Below the pieces are notes generated by a model that made no database searches, was not told where the DNA came from, and saw nothing but the letters and a program-made list of their open reading frames with translations. Below are positions 1-8,821 of a DNA stretch of 64,000 nucleotides, one piece after another. Each line of letters opens with the position of its first letter. Within the stretch, counting starts at the first letter, position 1. Where the stretch lies: contig CAZNYS010000001.1 in the NCBI GenBank assembly GCA_964577305.1, positions 1-64,000 on the forward strand, given 5' to 3'. The translations under genes were made by a program, and so were the position numbers. The DNA is from UBA9300 sp964577305. GTDB lineage: Bacteria; Bacteroidota; Bacteroidia; Bacteroidales; VadinHA17.

Positions 1-2798
1 AAAGCAGGGTAAATCCCCACCACGGCGCGCGCCCTGATAATCTGCCTGTCGATTATCTCGTCCAGGTAATACCGGGCATCGTCATACAGTCTGCGTGCTT
101 CCTCGCCTTTCACCGGGTCGTCAAACACCGCCGGGTACTTACCGTTGATCTTCCACGCAAAGAAGAAAAATGTCCAGTCAATGTATTCAGCTATCTTTTT
201 CAGGTCGTAGTTGTCGAATATGTGCAGCCCGGGCCTTGCAGGCGCAGGCACAAAAGTATTTTTCCAGTCGATCACAGCCCTGTTGGCACGGGCCTCTTCT
301 ATCCCTGCCAGCACACGGGCACTTTTCTTTTTAAGGAATTCATCCCGTATCCCGCTGTACTTACTGTTCACTTCCCGCACCCAGGAGTCATCCTTACCGC
401 GCATGCCCAGTTTCTGAAGCACCGAGGCCGACCGCGAGGCGTCTTTTACGTACACCACGGGATACTTATACACGGGTGCTATCTTCACGGCCGTATGTAT
501 CTCTGATGTTGTTGCCCCTCCTATCAGCAGCGGTATCTGCAGTCCGCGACGCTGCATCTCCGCAGCCACATTAACCATTTCTTCCAGCGATGGTGTTATC
601 AGTCCGCTCAGCCCTATGAAGTCGGCTTTTTCTTCCACCGCCCTGTCGATGATCTTCTCTGCCGGGGTCATCACCCCCAGGTCTGTTATCTCGTAATTAT
701 TGCATGCCATCACCACGCCCACGATATTTTTTCCTATATCGTGCACATCACCCTTCACCGTGGCCAGCAGCACCTTGCCTGCCGTGCTCCTGCTTCCCGC
801 CGCGTTTTCTTCCTCGATAAAAGGGGTAAGCCATGCCACTGCTTTTTTCATTACCCTGGCGCTCCTCACCACCTGCGGGAGGAACATCTTCCCCGATCCG
901 AACAGGTCGCCCACCTCGTTCATGGCATCCATCAGCGGACCTTCTATCACCTGCAGGGCCCGGTCGAACCTTTTCCGTGCTTCCTCAACATCATCAACTA
1001 TATGGCTGTCGATGCCTTTTATCATCGCATGCCTGATCCTCTCCAGCACCGGCTGTTCCCTCCACGCTTCTGCCCTGGCCTCACCGGCCACCTCATCTTT
1101 CACCTTCCCGGCAAAAGCTACCAGCCTCTCCGTGGCATCCTTTCTCCTGTTCAGCACCACATCCTCCGTCAACTCAAGCAGGTCAGGCGGTATCTCGCTG
1201 TACACCTGGAGCATGCCCGGGTTAACGATGCCCATGTCCATACCAGCCTTGATGGCATGGTAAAGGAATACCGAGTGCATGGCTTCGCGCACGGTGTTAT
1301 TACCCCTGAACGAGAACGACAGGTTACTCACCCCGCCGCTCACCTTGACCCCGGGCAGGTTGTCCTTTATCCATGCTGCCGACCTGATAAAATCAACGGC
1401 ATAGTTATTATGTTCATCTATCCCCGTAGCTATAGCCAGCACGTTGGGGTCAATAATTATATCGTACGGGTCCACCCCGGCTTTTTCCGTCAGCAGCTTA
1501 TACGACCGCCCGGCCACTTCAATCTTCCTCTCGTACGTATCGGCCTGTCCTCTGTCATCAAAGAGCATCACCACCATGGCCGCGCCGTATTTGCGCAGTA
1601 TGCGCGCATGTTCCAGGAATTCCTTTTCCCCTTCCTTGAGGCTTATCGAGTTCACTATTGATTTTCCCGGTGTACATTTCAGCCCGGCCTCTATCACGCT
1701 CCATTTTGAAGAATCAATCATCAGGGGCACCCTCGCTATATCCGGGTCGGCCAGCACGTGGTTTATGAAAGTCACCATCGCCTTTTCGGCATCCAGCAGG
1801 GCTTCATCCATACAAATATCAATAGCCTGGGCACCGTTCTCCACCTGGTCGCGCGCCACCATCACCGCCTCATCATATTTTCCCTCCTTCACCAGGCGTG
1901 CAAACTTTTTTGATCCTGCCACATTTGTCCTTTCCCCTATATTAACGAAGTTTATTTCTGATGTGACATGCAATGGTTCAAGCCCTGAAAGGCTGGTGGT
2001 CTTTGTCGCGGAGGGTATCTGCCGGGGGCTGTACTCCTTACAAAGGGATGTCAGCCGCCGGATATGCTCTTCCGTGGTGCCGCAGCACCCACCTATAATA
2101 TTGACAAGCCCTTCGTCAAGGTATTCCTTCATCAGGTCAGCCATCTCTTCGGCCGACTGGTCATATCCTCCAAACTGGTTTGGCAATCCGGCATTGGGAT
2201 GCACCGATAACGGGTATGGTGCTTTGGCTGCCAGCTCCCTGGCAAAGGGAAGCAGGTTTTCTGCACCGAACGAGCAGTTCAGGCCTATGCTGAACAGCGG
2301 GAAATGGGATACCGATACAAGAAAGGCGCCGATGGTCTGCCCCGTGAGCATCCTGCCGCCGGTGTCGGTGATGGTTCCCGAAAGCATCACGGGAAGGGAT
2401 ATCTTTTTTTCTTCAAAGATCTCGTCCAGGGCAAAAAGGGCTGCCTTGGCATTGAGGGTATCAAAAACAGTTTCTATAAGCAGCAGGTCGGCACCCCCGT
2501 CAATTAGCCCCCGCGCCTGTTCCGCGTATGCTTCTTTCAGCCCATCAAAAGTAACCGAACGGGCAGATGGATCAGACACCTCGGCCGACATCGACGCTGT
2601 CTTGTTGGTGGGTCCCATCGACCCGGCCACCCACACCCTGTGCTCCGTGCCCCGGGCCCCCTGCTCCCTGCGCCCTGCTCCCTGCTCCTCCACAGCCTCC
2701 CTTGCCAGCTGAACCGATGCTTTATTGATCTCGTACACCAGGTCCTCCATTTTGTAGTCGGCCATTGATATTGCATTGGCATTGAAGGTATTGGTGGA
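1..2798 (-). CDS. metH: Cobalamin-dependent methionine synthase, partial at both ends
   Basis: The enzyme transfers a methyl group from methyltetrahydrofolate via cobalamin to homocysteine. Reading leftwards from the gap at 2798, the frame is open in every segment I translated. The homocysteine domain holds the zinc ligands LNCSFGA (about 2265-2285) and IIGGCCGTT (about 2073-2098). The pterin domain follows, then the cobalamin domain with its axial-histidine motif GDVHDIGKN near 721-753, then the start of the AdoMet reactivation domain (ARAVVGIYPA) at the window edge. About 75-80 N-terminal residues are missing in the assembly gap and the C-terminus lies left of the window. Residues coded at about 2636-2692 form a Gly/Arg/Glu/Gln-rich insert (EEQGAGRREQGARGTEHR). 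G+C is visibly higher than in hom next door. Long plus-strand frames opposite it are shadows. It lies in line with the riboswitch-controlled met genes. Confidence 0.96.
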
Positions 2799-2898
2799 NN
2801 NNNNNNNNNNNNNNNNNNNNNNNNNNNNNNNNNNNNNNNNNNNNNNNNNNNNNNNNNNNNNNNNNNNNNNNNNNNNNNNNNNNNNNNNNNNNNNNNNN
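2799..2898. other. Assembly gap (100 N)
   Basis: A run of exactly 100 N, the conventional placeholder for an unsized scaffold join. It removes the 5' end of metH. About 75-80 residues of the homocysteine-binding domain are absent, and the 80 bases between the gap and hom do not encode them, so the real missing sequence should be at least about 225 bases. Confidence 0.98.
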
Positions 2899-2978
2899 GG
2901 GGTCAGTCAACCCTATGCGAAATTGATGCGAACTAATGTTAACTGAGGCATGGATCTTGAGATACACAGGGTCATTGT

Positions 2979-4163
2979 TCATATAACTACTATAAAACCA
3001 TTGATGTCTGGTAACTCTTCGCGTAGATCGTATAGTCTTTCCAGGTTGACGGTACCGATGACATATTTATACTCTTTACCTACAAAGCTTTCGGTTATTT
3101 CATTGAACCGGAGCTTTTTCATGTCATTATCATCCCTGTACCTGAAATATATTTCGAGCTCAGTGTTGCGGGTATATCTTGTCACGACCCGTTGTTCTCG
3201 CTTCTTATATTCATATTTATAGTTGTATGAATTAGCCGATATATCAGACAATACAGCGCAGCCGGTTGCATGCCCTCCCGCGCCTTTGCCATAGAAGAAC
3301 TGCCTGTCGGCAAAGGCAGCCTCAGCGATAACTCCATTGTATTCGTTATCGACACCATACAGGTATTTATCCCTTGATATGAATCGGGGTAGCACATAAC
3401 TGGTTATCGTGTTGTCGTCTGTTTTGCCCACATATGGCACAAGCTTGATCTTATATCCCTTTTCGCGGGCGTATTTGATATCGAAGCGGTTCACCTGCCG
3501 GATGCCATAGTTGAATACCTCACCGGGATCCATAAGCAAACCATAAGCATGAAGGGTAATGATATTAAGCTTATACTTCGCATCCCAGCCGTCTATGTCA
3601 AGCGTCGGATCTGTTTCAACAAATCCTTTTTCCCGGGCTTTCCTGAGCACTTCGTCGAAGTCAGCTCCATTATTATACATCTCCGTAAGGATATAATTGG
3701 TGGATCCGTTAAAGATACCCCGTAGTGAGTTAAGCAGTTCATTGTCATAATATTCCTCGAGGTTCCTGATAATGGGGATACTGGCACATGCTGATGCCTC
3801 ATACAGTAATGATACTCCATATTCCTGCTGCAACTCGACAAGCTCTTTCAGGTTACAGCTTAACATGCGCTTATTGGCGGTTACCACATTCTTGCCTTTT
3901 TTCATGGCTGTGGTTACGATATTGTATGCCTCTTCTGCATCATCAATCAATTCAACAACAAGGTCTATCTCCGGGTCGTTCAGTATATCGTTTTTATCAA
4001 ATGTGAAATGCGACATATCTATCCTTCTCGGTTTAGCCCTGTCCTTAACACATATCTTAATAATATCGGCTTTGAATCCTTTTGAGTTGTTGAGTACATC
4101 GTGGAGTCCCTGGCCTACACAGCCATAGCCGAAGAGCCCTATCCTGATTTTTTTATTGTTCAT
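2979..4163 (-). CDS. hom: Homoserine dehydrogenase
   Basis: NAD(P)-dependent reduction of aspartate semialdehyde to homoserine, the branch point to threonine and methionine. The 394-residue protein opens with a Rossmann motif (GLFGYGCVGQG). It has VTANKRML in the nucleotide/substrate site and the family signature DPTLDIDGWDAKYKLNI carrying the catalytic acidic and lysine residues. There is no fused aspartokinase. I chose the ATG at 4163 because the frame upstream would run back into metX and encodes no family sequence; this leaves a 10-base gap after the metX stop. It is third in the metY-metX-hom series behind a SAM riboswitch, so in this organism homoserine supply appears to be co-regulated with methionine. 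Confidence 0.95.
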   Translation of the reverse strand: MNNKKIRIGLFGYGCVGQGLHDVLNNSKGFKADIIKICVKDRAKPRRIDMSHFTFDKNDILNDPEIDLVVELIDDAEEAYNIVTTAMKKGKNVVTANKRMLSCNLKELVELQQEYGVSLLYEASACASIPIIRNLEEYYDNELLNSLRGIFNGSTNYILTEMYNNGADFDEVLRKAREKGFVETDPTLDIDGWDAKYKLNIITLHAYGLLMDPGEVFNYGIRQVNRFDIKYAREKGYKIKLVPYVGKTDDNTITSYVLPRFISRDKYLYGVDNEYNGVIAEAAFADRQFFYGKGAGGHATGCAVLSDISANSYNYKYEYKKREQRVVTRYTRNTELEIYFRYRDDNDMKKLRFNEITESFVGKEYKYVIGTVNLERLYDLREELPDINGFIVVI

Positions 4164-4173
4164 TGTTGTGTGT

Positions 4174-5253
4174 TTAAGAATTATGAATAACCGCCCCTCC
4201 CTTCGGCAGGCTGACCGCATGCCTTTTTAAAGCAGGGGATAGGGGAGTTGATAAAAAATCCTTGATTAACCTTGTTAGCTGTTCTGTTTCGAGAAGAAAT
4301 CCATCATGGCCGTAGAGGGAGTCAATCTCTTCGTAACAAGCATCCGGGATATGCTCTGCCACAAATTTCTGCTCTTTGACGGGGAAGAGGATATCCGAGC
4401 TGATGCCTATGCACAGGGTTTGGGCTCTGATGCTTCGCAGGGCTTTTATAACACCTCCTCTGCCACGGCCGACATTATGGCTATCAGATAGCTGAGTAAG
4501 TGTGTAATATGACCATGCATTGAAACGATGGACTAGTTTATCTCCCTGGTAATCCTGATAAGATGATGCTCTGAATCCGTCTAGTTTGTCATCGGTCTCT
4601 TCTGCCTGGGTTTTATTGTATGCCTGCTGATTCCGGTAACTGAGCAGTGCTATTGATCTCGCTGCCCGGAGACCCCGGCTGCCTCCTTCAGGATCATCGC
4701 CAAAGAATTCAGGATCAGCTTCAATTGCCAATCGCTGCGATTCGTTAAATGCAATTGCCCAGGGCGATTGTAACGCATTGGATGCGATAAAGACCAGTTT
4801 TTCAATAATACCGGGAAACATGATACTATATTCCAATGCCTGGTGGGCGCCGATGGACGATCCTATCACCGTATGGATACTATTAATTCCAAGGTATTCT
4901 CTCAGGATTTCATGGGCTCTTACATGGTCTCGGTTGGTAATCATGGGAAAATCCGAGAGCCATGGTTTGCCTGTTGCAGGATTTATATCCAGTGGACCTG
5001 TGCTGCCATAACATGATCCTATAACATTGGCACAGATGATAAAATAATCGGAAGGATCCAGCATCAGTCCTTTACCAACCATTCCCGGCCACCATTCAGC
5101 AACATCCGAATTGGCGGTAAAGGCATGACATACCCAGATAACATTATCACGTTCTTCATTAAGTTCGCCCCACGTATGATAGGCTATATCCAGATACGAA
5201 AAGGTCTCTCCTGTTTCTGTTATAAACTTATTGTTATACCTGTATTTTTTCAT
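4174..5253 (-). CDS. metX: Homoserine O-acyltransferase (MetX, alpha/beta hydrolase)
   Basis: Activates homoserine by O-acylation (acetyl-CoA in most MetX; succinyl specificity cannot be excluded from sequence alone). The 359-residue protein has the nucleophile elbow VIGSSIGAHQALE, an acid in SSDILFPV and the catalytic histidine in YGHDGFL near the C-terminus. After the normal end of the fold (about IKDFL) comes a tail of some 20 residues (including RHAVSLPKGGAV) encoded by a CTTCGGCAGG-type palindromic stretch, which looks like intergenic sequence read through. It starts 5 bases after metY and precedes hom by 10 bases, which fits an operon. Confidence 0.93.
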   Translation of the reverse strand: MKKYRYNNKFITETGETFSYLDIAYHTWGELNEERDNVIWVCHAFTANSDVAEWWPGMVGKGLMLDPSDYFIICANVIGSCYGSTGPLDINPATGKPWLSDFPMITNRDHVRAHEILREYLGINSIHTVIGSSIGAHQALEYSIMFPGIIEKLVFIASNALQSPWAIAFNESQRLAIEADPEFFGDDPEGGSRGLRAARSIALLSYRNQQAYNKTQAEETDDKLDGFRASSYQDYQGDKLVHRFNAWSYYTLTQLSDSHNVGRGRGGVIKALRSIRAQTLCIGISSDILFPVKEQKFVAEHIPDACYEEIDSLYGHDGFLLETEQLTRLIKDFLSTPLSPALKRHAVSLPKGGAVIHNS

Positions 5254-5258
5254 CCTTA

Positions 5259-6545
5259 TCAGATTATAAATTTTAATGCCTGATCAAAATCGGCTATTAT
5301 ATCACTGATATGTTCAATTCCCACTGATACCCTGAACAAACCCGGATGTATACCTGCCGCTTTCTGTTCATTATCACTGAGCTGTGCGTGAGTGGTGGCA
5401 GATGGTTGAATGATCAGGGATTTAGCATCACCTACGTTAGCAAGGTGGCTTACAAGATTAAATCTATTAACCAGTCCGGATGCATTTACCTTATCAGCAA
5501 GGATAAAGCTAAGCACTCCACCGAAGCCGTTCTTCAGGTATTTCAGTGCCAGCTCATGGTGTGGGCTATTCTCAAGCCCGGGGTAATTAACCTTTTCCAC
5601 AGCAGGGTGTTTTTCGAGCCATCTGGCAAGTTCAAGAGCATTACTGGTGTGTCGTTCCATTCTGAGCGATAGTGTTTCGAGACCCTGCAGGAGCAGGAAT
5701 GAATTAAAAGGACTTATTGACGGACCAAAATCCCTCAGTCCTTCAACCCGTGCCCTGATAATGAAAGCAATATTTCCGCGCGGTGATGACTTGCCGAAAT
5801 TATCGGTATAAACCAGTCCGTGATACCCCGGCGAGGGCTCACTCAGATTGCCAAAGCGCCCGTTATCCCAGTCGAAATTGCCTGAATCGGTGATAACACC
5901 GCCGATGCTGGTTCCGTGTCCCCCTATCCATTTGGTGGCTGATTCAACAACAATATCTGCCCCGTATTCTATTGGTCTGCAAAGGTAACCACAGGCAGCA
6001 AAGGTATTATCCACTATTAGTGGGATACCATGTGTATGTGCTGTCCCGGCAAGCTTTTCGATATCAGGGATATTGAACCCCGGGTTTCCTATTGTTTCAA
6101 CATATATAGCTTTGGTCCTCTCATTAATCAGCTCCTCAAAGGATGAAGGGTTCAGATTTTGAGCGAACTTTACTTCCAGACCAATATTGGCAAATGTAAC
6201 CTTGAACTGGTTATAACTGCCCCCGTAAAGGAAGGGTGAACTGATAAAATTATCACCCCTGTTCATTATGGTTGTCAGGGCAATGAACTGAGCAGCATGT
6301 CCTGAGGATACTGCCAGTGAGGCTATTCCTCCCTCCAGGGCAGCTACCCGTTTCTCGAATACATCTGTAGTGGGATTATTTATCCGTGTATAGATATTTC
6401 CGGGCTCGTTTAACGCAAAAAGGTTAGCAGCATGTTCCGCCGAGTCGAATACATATGATGTTGTCTGGTAAACAGGCACAGCCCTTGATTTTGTATCTGT
6501 ATCCGGTGTATGCCCTGCATGCACCTGTAGTGTTTCAAAGTTCAT
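5259..6545 (-). CDS. metY: O-acetylhomoserine sulfhydrylase
   Basis: PLP enzyme making homocysteine from O-acylhomoserine and sulfide in the direct sulfhydrylation route. The 428-residue length is typical of the family. Visible motifs are the N-terminal ETLQVHAGHTPD, the active-site region PVYQTTSYVF, the arginine-bearing IYTRINNPTTDVFE, and SATKWIGGHG with the PLP-binding lysine. It is the first gene after the SAM-I riboswitch at 6711-6827 and is followed closely by metX and hom, so it is probably switched off when S-adenosylmethionine is abundant. Confidence 0.96.
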   Translation of the reverse strand: MNFETLQVHAGHTPDTDTKSRAVPVYQTTSYVFDSAEHAANLFALNEPGNIYTRINNPTTDVFEKRVAALEGGIASLAVSSGHAAQFIALTTIMNRGDNFISSPFLYGGSYNQFKVTFANIGLEVKFAQNLNPSSFEELINERTKAIYVETIGNPGFNIPDIEKLAGTAHTHGIPLIVDNTFAACGYLCRPIEYGADIVVESATKWIGGHGTSIGGVITDSGNFDWDNGRFGNLSEPSPGYHGLVYTDNFGKSSPRGNIAFIIRARVEGLRDFGPSISPFNSFLLLQGLETLSLRMERHTSNALELARWLEKHPAVEKVNYPGLENSPHHELALKYLKNGFGGVLSFILADKVNASGLVNRFNLVSHLANVGDAKSLIIQPSATTHAQLSDNEQKAAGIHPGLFRVSVGIEHISDIIADFDQALKFII

Positions 6546-6590
6546 GATAAACTTTTTTAGTGATTAGAAAATGAATAATAAAGTGGGATG

Positions 6591-6648
6591 GGTACAGAAA
6601 AATCGTACCATCTGATGACCGTATTAATTCTCAGAGAGCACTGAGAAT
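6591..6648 (-). promoter_or_regulatory. Hairpins between riboswitch and metY (possible expression platform)
   Basis: On the minus strand two perfect stems lie between the aptamer and the metY start. One is 8 bp with a 6-base loop (ATTCTCAG / CTGAGAAT, 6627-6648) and one is 5 bp (GGTAC / GTACC, 6591-6609). Neither is followed by a clear U-run, so a classic intrinsic terminator is not evident. They may be part of the expression platform, but the alternative pairing was not worked out. Confidence 0.4.
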
Positions 6649-6710
6649 CATTGCATGCACATAGGCGGGATGGGTCTGTTTAGTTCTCTTTTCATAGTGA
6701 AAAGTGCTTA

Positions 6711-6827
6711 TGTTCTTATTATCATTCCTGTTTCTTTCAGGAATCCAGGTATTGGCACCTTTTACCTCATGGTTTGGTTGCCAGGGTTTCATGGAGCCTG
6801 GTCTCTCCACCCTTCTGAATAAGAATC
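6711..6827 (-). promoter_or_regulatory. SAM-I (S-box) riboswitch
   Basis: Read on the minus strand, the aptamer starts with the P1 strand TTCTTATTCAG. The conserved core follows: GGGTGGAGAGACC, then CCATGAAACCCTGGCAACC, then the AAGGTGCCAAT element. It closes with AATAAGAA, which pairs with P1. This matches the SAM-I consensus closely. It sits about 165 bases upstream of metY with no gene between, so it should control metY-metX-hom in response to S-adenosylmethionine. Confidence 0.95.
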
Positions 6828-6944
6828 AAACACCCTCTGTAAGGAAGGAATGCTCAACTCGAAATGCAATTTTATGAAGAATTTTTGAATTCACCAAGGA
6901 AGATACGAAAAAAATGCGAACTGGAGGAGGGCAGGAAAATCTGA

Positions 6945-7028
6945 CCGGTTTGATCGGTTTGATCGTTTGAGCGTTTGTTTTTTGTACCTGCACACATCAA
7001 ACATTCAAACACTCAAACACTCAAACGG
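6945..7028. repeat. Fold-back repeat, TTTGA octamer family
   Basis: The left arm (6945-6977) repeats TTTGATCG/TTTGAGCG at a period of about 8. The right arm (6995-7028) carries the reverse-complement unit TCAAACAC/TCAAACAT, so the two arms can fold into a long imperfect hairpin. It lies between the upstream region of the riboswitch and the 3' end of the peptidase gene. A related element is at 14925-15032. Confidence 0.85.
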
Positions 7029-7030
7029 TC

Positions 7031-7477
7031 TTATGTCAACTTATTCAAATAATGCAGCAAGATTGTTATAACCCTGTTCAATCGGTACCTCCTCTCAGAA
7101 ATAGGATGTATTTTCACAGGCCGCACAAGCCGGTGCCCTTTGTATATCGCTTCCACGCGCCCTGCTATCATGTCCAGTGTTACCGGTTTGTCTGATGACC
7201 TGCAGCTGTCGCCGCGGGTGATATAGTATCTTTTTTCATCTGATTCGTAGGCCAGAACCAGCCGGTGCACCACCAGGTCGTTTTCCCTTTTCCATGCTAT
7301 TATCATTCCGCACTTCAGCTCATCCGGGGGCATGGGTTTTATTATGATGGTATTGCCCGGTTTGATGGCCGGGTACATGCTGTAACCCGATGCTGTGATG
7401 CGTATGGATGTCCCCCTGTCGAGCAGCTCATCTGCCAGGTCGCGCAGTACTTTTCTCTGGTCTTCTTCAGTGTTCAT
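7031..7477 (-). CDS. S24/S26 (signal-peptidase-like) peptidase
   Basis: A 148-residue protein of the S24/S26 peptidase fold. The nucleophile-type motif is ASGYSMYPAIKPGN (serine after GY), followed by the box KRENDLVVHRLV and by ITRGDSCRSSD. Having histidine (VHR) where bacterial leader peptidases have lysine resembles the Ser-His signal peptidases of the SipW/Sec11 type. I see no strong membrane anchor. The ATG at 7477 is preferred: it overlaps the end of the upstream kinase-like gene by 11 bases, whereas the start at 7516 would overlap by 50. It is the third gene of the pqqD-kinase-peptidase cassette, and a role in cleaving a leader peptide is a reasonable guess but unproven. Confidence 0.8.
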   Translation of the reverse strand: MNTEEDQRKVLRDLADELLDRGTSIRITASGYSMYPAIKPGNTIIIKPMPPDELKCGMIIAWKRENDLVVHRLVLAYESDEKRYYITRGDSCRSSDKPVTLDMIAGRVEAIYKGHRLVRPVKIHPISERRYRLNRVITILLHYLNKLT

Positions 7478-8357
7478 CGTTTTCAATAAATGACACAATT
7501 GTGCTGTCGGGCACAAATTGAAGTGTTTTTACGTTTACAAGGTTTATCATTTTCAATATGGCTCCCGTCAGCTTAGCTATCAACCCGGTGTCCCAGTGGT
7601 GCTGTATGCAGTTTGCCATAATGGCTGTTACAGCATCTGTATGACCCGGACGGGTTGTGAAATTCTGGTCGCCATGGTCAATAATATATATTGACGACAG
7701 TTCGGCTTTCCTGAACCTGTCACCCTCGTATACCGGGGTGTTATACATAAATACCTTATTGTTTTTCAGCCTCAGTATAAGCCTGTCGTCATGCACCACC
7801 TCTGATCCGCTGTTCCTGAAAATACCTGCAATGGTTGATTTTCCCTTTCCCGACCTGCCCGTGAAGAGGTAGCCTTTCCCCTTATGGCTTATTCCTGATC
7901 CATGGATAAAGATATCATCATTCAATGCCGTGAGATAGTATAACAGCAGCCCGTCAATGGGGTAGCACATGGGATCGGCAGTGCCAGTTGAGGAATCGAT
8001 AATGATATCCCAGCTTTTTTCTTCGGGCCTTATCACCAGCAAGGCTTCCTTACAGTCCTTTGAAACGGGGCAACTGGTACGTATGAGGATGTACTCGCCC
8101 AGACGGTACACTGTCCAGAACTCATCGCTCTTTTTTACCCTTATACTGTTTATCTCCTCTATATAAGGTGCCCTGAAGACGGCTGATGCTTCTTCCGTGA
8201 CCACCACCGGCCCGGTAAACACGTTTACGGCAAGGTCATAATCTGAGCTCTTTGTAATAAATAACTTCTGTGATGGTGACGGGCGGAGGGTAATACCATC
8301 GGTCATCCCGTTAAAAAGAATGTTATAGTCTGCTATTTTAAGCGAATAGTTGGTCAT
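7467..8357 (-). CDS. HPr kinase/PEPCK-like ATPase
   Basis: A 296-residue protein whose C-terminal half resembles the HPr kinase/phosphorylase P-loop domain. It has Walker A GRSGKGKST at residues 167-175, VVHDDRLIL at about 187-195 supplying acidic residues, and IHGSGISHKGKGYLFTG just before the P-loop. The N-terminal half is less recognisable. Such HprK-like proteins occur beside PqqD-like proteins in peptide-modification clusters, where some phosphorylate serine on the peptide. It overlaps the upstream pqqD-like gene by 4 bases and the downstream peptidase by 11, implying translational coupling. The true HPr kinase is normally about 310-320 residues with a different N-terminal domain, so general carbon regulation is unlikely. 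Confidence 0.75.
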   Translation of the reverse strand: MTNYSLKIADYNILFNGMTDGITLRPSPSQKLFITKSSDYDLAVNVFTGPVVVTEEASAVFRAPYIEEINSIRVKKSDEFWTVYRLGEYILIRTSCPVSKDCKEALLVIRPEEKSWDIIIDSSTGTADPMCYPIDGLLLYYLTALNDDIFIHGSGISHKGKGYLFTGRSGKGKSTIAGIFRNSGSEVVHDDRLILRLKNNKVFMYNTPVYEGDRFRKAELSSIYIIDHGDQNFTTRPGHTDAVTAIMANCIQHHWDTGLIAKLTGAILKMINLVNVKTLQFVPDSTIVSFIENDEH

Positions 8358-8641
8358 TCGACAATGATAAGGTACTCTTTCATATCGTGGAAAATTGCCA
8401 GCACATCGTCAAGGGCCTGTTTGCTATCCACATCAAATTCCTTTTCCACCTCATCGACAATATCCCTTACTGTTTTTGAGCCGTCAAGCCTGTTCCAGAT
8501 AAAAGCACCGGTGCTGTTCAGAGTATAAACGGATTTCATGTCTGCTATATTGTCGGTTACCGGTACCAGTACATATTCATCGCCTGTATCGCGTGCCACT
8601 ATTCGCGGCGAACGAAAGTAGACTGTGTGCAAGTTGATCAT
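8354..8641 (-). CDS. PqqD-like peptide-recognition protein
   Basis: A 95-residue protein with the PqqD/RRE-type winged-helix pattern: LNSTGAFIWNRLDG at about 41-54, then VRDIVDEVEKEFDVD, then the helix DVLAIFHDMKE. In RiPP pathways this fold binds the leader of a precursor peptide and presents it to tailoring enzymes. It is first in its operon, with a good -7 element 20 bases upstream and a 4-base overlap with the kinase-like gene downstream. No precursor gene is recognisable nearby. Confidence 0.78.
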   Translation of the reverse strand: MINLHTVYFRSPRIVARDTGDEYVLVPVTDNIADMKSVYTLNSTGAFIWNRLDGSKTVRDIVDEVEKEFDVDSKQALDDVLAIFHDMKEYLIIVE

Positions 8642-8660
8642 CGGGGTGTCAGGTTTAAAA

Positions 8661-8668
8661 CAAAGATA
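8661..8668 (-). promoter_or_regulatory. Bacteroidota -7 promoter element for the pqqD-like operon
   Basis: The minus strand reads TATCTTTG, a perfect match to TAnnTTTG, 20 bases before the pqqD-like start. This makes that gene the first of its operon and argues against an operon-leading precursor hidden in the nearby gap. Confidence 0.6.
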
Positions 8669-8721
8669 GAAAAATTAAGGTTAAGGCTAAGGTTTTCGTC
8701 TTCACCACTGTTCCCGCGGAG

Positions 8722-8821
8722 NNNNNNNNNNNNNNNNNNNNNNNNNNNNNNNNNNNNNNNNNNNNNNNNNNNNNNNNNNNNNNNNNNNNNNNNNNNNNNN
8801 NNNNNNNNNNNNNNNNNNNNN
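8722..8821. other. Assembly gap (100 N) at a hairpin tip
   Basis: Left of the gap the sequence ends CCCGCGGAG and right of it resumes GGGTGAATAGTAATAG. In the intact copy at 9586-9612 the same stretch reads CCCGCGGAGCGGGTGAATA, so the join falls at the apex of one repeat hairpin and may hide as little as one base, or more repeat copies. Confidence 0.85.

Noticed and set aside
700..2712. Long open frames on the plus strand opposite metH (up to about 420 codons).
   Set aside because: They are antisense shadows of a G+C-rich gene. The minus frame carries all MetH motifs in order, while the plus frames resemble nothing.
2722..2982. A minus-strand frame running through the N gap.
   Set aside because: It is an artefact of translating N. 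The right part is not MetH-like and the left part is out of the metH frame.
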